This document shows, in pieces, positions 5,514 through 6,904 of a DNA stretch of 6,904 nt; the stretch's first letter is position 1, and every line of letters starts with the position of its first letter. A program made the position numbers and the translations under genes. Under the pieces are notes generated by a model. It searched no databases. It was not told the DNA's origin and saw nothing but the letters and a program-made list of their open reading frames with translations. Origin of the DNA: JBOIBN01 sp050739575 (GTDB taxonomy: Bacteria > Pseudomonadota > Gammaproteobacteria > JAKDMP01); the NCBI GenBank assembly GCA_050739575.1, contig JBOIBN010000103.1, positions 1-6,904 on the forward strand. The letters run 5' to 3'.

Positions 5514-6360
5514 CTCGATTAAAGATGAAGATAAAATTTTGTCCGGCAAGCTCGATTTCTCGAAAGAGTTCGTCGGTCGTCGTGCGCTCGTCACCGGCGG
5601 CACGCGCGGCATCGGCGCGGCTATCGCGCAGCGGCTTCATGGAAAGACCGCTGTGATCACCGGTGGCGCTACCGGCATCGGCCGCGCCGCGGCAAAGCGC
5701 TTCATCGAAGAAGGCGCCTTCGTCTTCATCTTCGGCCGCCGGCAGGAAGCGCTCGACGCCGCTGTGGCCGATCTCGGGCCCAATGCCCGCGCGGTGAAGG
5801 GCTCGGTCTCCGATCTGGCCGACCTCGACCGACTCTACGCGGCGGTGAAAGCCGAGCGCGGAACCCTCGATATCGTCTTCGCCAATGCCGGGGCGGGAAG
5901 CCCGCTTCCGCTCGGCAAGATCACCGCCGAGCACATTGACGAAATCTTCGACACCAATGTGAAGGGTACGATCTTCACGGTTCAGAAGGCACTACCGCTG
6001 ATGGGCAAGGGCGGTTCGATAATCCTGACCGGATCGAGCGCCGGCACCACGGGCGCCTCGGCATTCAGTGCCTACAGCGCGAGCAAGGCGGCAGTGCGCA
6101 ACCTCGCGCGGACCTGGGCGGAGGATCTGAAGGGCACCGGCATCCGGGTCAACGTGCTGTCGCCCGGGCCGACTGCGACCGAACTCGCGAAGGAAGCGCT
6201 GGGTGAGGAGGGCATGAAGGTCTTCGCCTCGATGAATCCGCTCCAACGCATGGCCGATCCGACGGAGATCGGAGCGGCGGCTGCCTTTCTCGCGTCGCCG
6301 GACAGCAGCTTCATGACCGCCAGCGAGGTCGCCGTTGACGGCGGTCTTGCGCAACTCTAA
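5506..6360 (+). CDS. Short-chain dehydrogenase/reductase, chimera with duplicated N-terminal glycine motif
   Basis: The product is 284 residues from ATG 5506, with AGGAG at 5493-5497, 8 bases ahead. Residues ~45-284 form a complete classical SDR: NAD(P)-binding TGGATGIG (52-59), ANAG (126-129), N151, catalytic S177 and YSASK (Y190, K194), SPGPTATE, and a C-terminal VDGGLAQL. Such enzymes oxidise alcohols or reduce carbonyls; the substrate is unknown. Residues 1-44 carry a second, different SDR start (GRRALVTGGTRGIGAAIAQRL), with its own TGGTRGIG at 30-37 and no rest of that fold. The join lies at about residue 42-45. Classical SDRs are about 250 residues, so the excess equals this extra first beta-alpha unit. 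No good internal start precedes the second unit, so it should be made as a fusion. Whether the fusion folds well is unknown. FGRRQ after beta2 hints at NADP preference (inference). It overlaps the preceding gene by 8 bases. Confidence 0.88.
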   Translation: MSNSIKDEDKILSGKLDFSKEFVGRRALVTGGTRGIGAAIAQRLHGKTAVITGGATGIGRAAAKRFIEEGAFVFIFGRRQEALDAAVADLGPNARAVKGSVSDLADLDRLYAAVKAERGTLDIVFANAGAGSPLPLGKITAEHIDEIFDTNVKGTIFTVQKALPLMGKGGSIILTGSSAGTTGASAFSAYSASKAAVRNLARTWAEDLKGTGIRVNVLSPGPTATELAKEALGEEGMKVFASMNPLQRMADPTEIGAAAAFLASPDSSFMTASEVAVDGGLAQL

Positions 6361-6418
6361 CGCGCCACGCCCGGCACGCCGCGCGCTCATCGAATACCCA
6401 ACCGTAAAGGAGATCCTG

Positions 6419-6904
6419 ATGTACGACCAATCCAAGCTATCCGAGTTGATACGTTTCGCGCGAGTCGATGAGGGCTCCACCGTCATCGACGTTTACCCGG
6501 GCGACGGCGACTGGACCCGTCTCTTCTCCGACATCGTCGGACCCGAAGGACGGGTCTACAGCTTCGTGCCGGCCGAAGTCGCCCACTTCAAGAACGATCC
6601 GGTCGGCCGCATGCGGACGCTTGCGAAGGAGCCGGGCCGAGAGAACGTCGAAGCCGTCTCAGCGGACCTCGTGGCGATGCCGGAGGCCACGCAACCCGCG
6701 GATGTCCTGTGGCTGCACCTGTTCTACCACGATCTCCACACCGCGCTGATCCAGGCCAGGGGCGCGACGGCGGCCCACTTCAATCGAGCCGTCTACGAGC
6801 GGCTGAAGCCCGGTGGGTCCTACGTCATCGTAGACCACGCCGCCGCAGTTGGCGCGGGTACGAGCGACGCCCAGTCGCTGCATCGGATTGAGCCTGCATC
6901 CGTT
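6419..6904 (+). CDS. Class I SAM-dependent methyltransferase, COG4798-like (partial, runs off the window)
   Basis: The frame is open from ATG 6419 to the window edge (162 residues, no stop). AAGGAG at 6407-6412 lies 6 bases ahead, and the gene starts 58 bases after the SDR stop. Motif I is VIDVYPGDGDWT (residues 22-33), the SAM-binding loop after beta1. It is followed by GPEGRVYSFVPAEV (beta2), ADVLWLHLFYHDL (beta4, ~94-106) and ERLKPGGSYVIVDHAA (~127-142), then GTSDAQSLHRIEPASV. YPG in motif I, the FYHDLH segment and the HRIEP segment fit the 'predicted methyltransferase' group COG4798, often exported or stress-linked and of unknown substrate. No signal peptide is visible here. The remaining C-terminus is missing only because the window ends. 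Its operon position suggests methylation of the same compound or its product; this is inference. Confidence 0.85.
   Translation, partial: MYDQSKLSELIRFARVDEGSTVIDVYPGDGDWTRLFSDIVGPEGRVYSFVPAEVAHFKNDPVGRMRTLAKEPGRENVEAVSADLVAMPEATQPADVLWLHLFYHDLHTALIQARGATAAHFNRAVYERLKPGGSYVIVDHAAAVGAGTSDAQSLHRIEPASV

Noticed and set aside
1..6904. CRISPR array, tRNA or rRNA genes, replication origin
   Set aside because: No spaced direct repeats, cloverleaf-like segments, rRNA signatures or iteron clusters were seen when reading both strands.

Overview
The window reads as accessory DNA from a Gram-negative proteobacterium. This rests on an EmrAB-type inner-membrane pump, an IS3-family transposase, an integron-type recombination site and GC-rich operon genes (about 60-70% G+C in the lines I sampled). 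I cannot name the genus. The first ~850 bases are clearly AT-richer (about 40-50% in sampled lines), so the window joins at least two pieces of different origin.

Left part (1-1330), a patchwork of mobile and broken pieces. Bases 1-140 are the 3' end of an IS3-family insertion sequence: the last 34 codons of the transposase and a probable right terminal inverted repeat. It runs directly into an HNH endonuclease gene whose own start is missing, so the IS seems to have replaced its 5' end. Just after that gene, 860-919 folds as a complete integron attC site, so the HNH gene is probably an integron cassette. Next, on the minus strand, is a remnant of NAD-dependent formate dehydrogenase: only the last ~94 residues, with no NAD-binding domain.

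Right part (1326-6904), a regulated efflux and metabolism cluster, all on the plus strand: a TetR-family repressor, emrA (membrane fusion protein), emrB (14-TM DHA2 transporter), a DoxX-like membrane protein, a short-chain dehydrogenase/reductase (SDR) and the first 162 codons of a COG4798-like SAM-dependent methyltransferase. Two near-identical 16-bp operators (TTGACT-N4-AGTCAA) lie one before tetR and one before emrA, each one base upstream of a good -10 box. The obvious reading is that the repressor controls itself and the pump operon. The genes after emrB follow at short spacing with good Shine-Dalgarno sites and are probably co-transcribed. Together they look like a response to a hydrophobic or electrophilic toxic compound: sense it, export it, and modify it by oxidoreduction or methylation.

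The most unusual point is the SDR. It starts with the first beta-alpha unit of one SDR (TGGTRGIG) and then restarts as a second, complete SDR (TGGATGIG ... NAG ... YSASK), so it carries two glycine-rich cofactor motifs 22 residues apart. The DoxX-like gene just before it has an odd arginine-rich tail that can be explained by a one-base insertion. Both oddities flank the same ~300 bp and may come from the same rearrangement.
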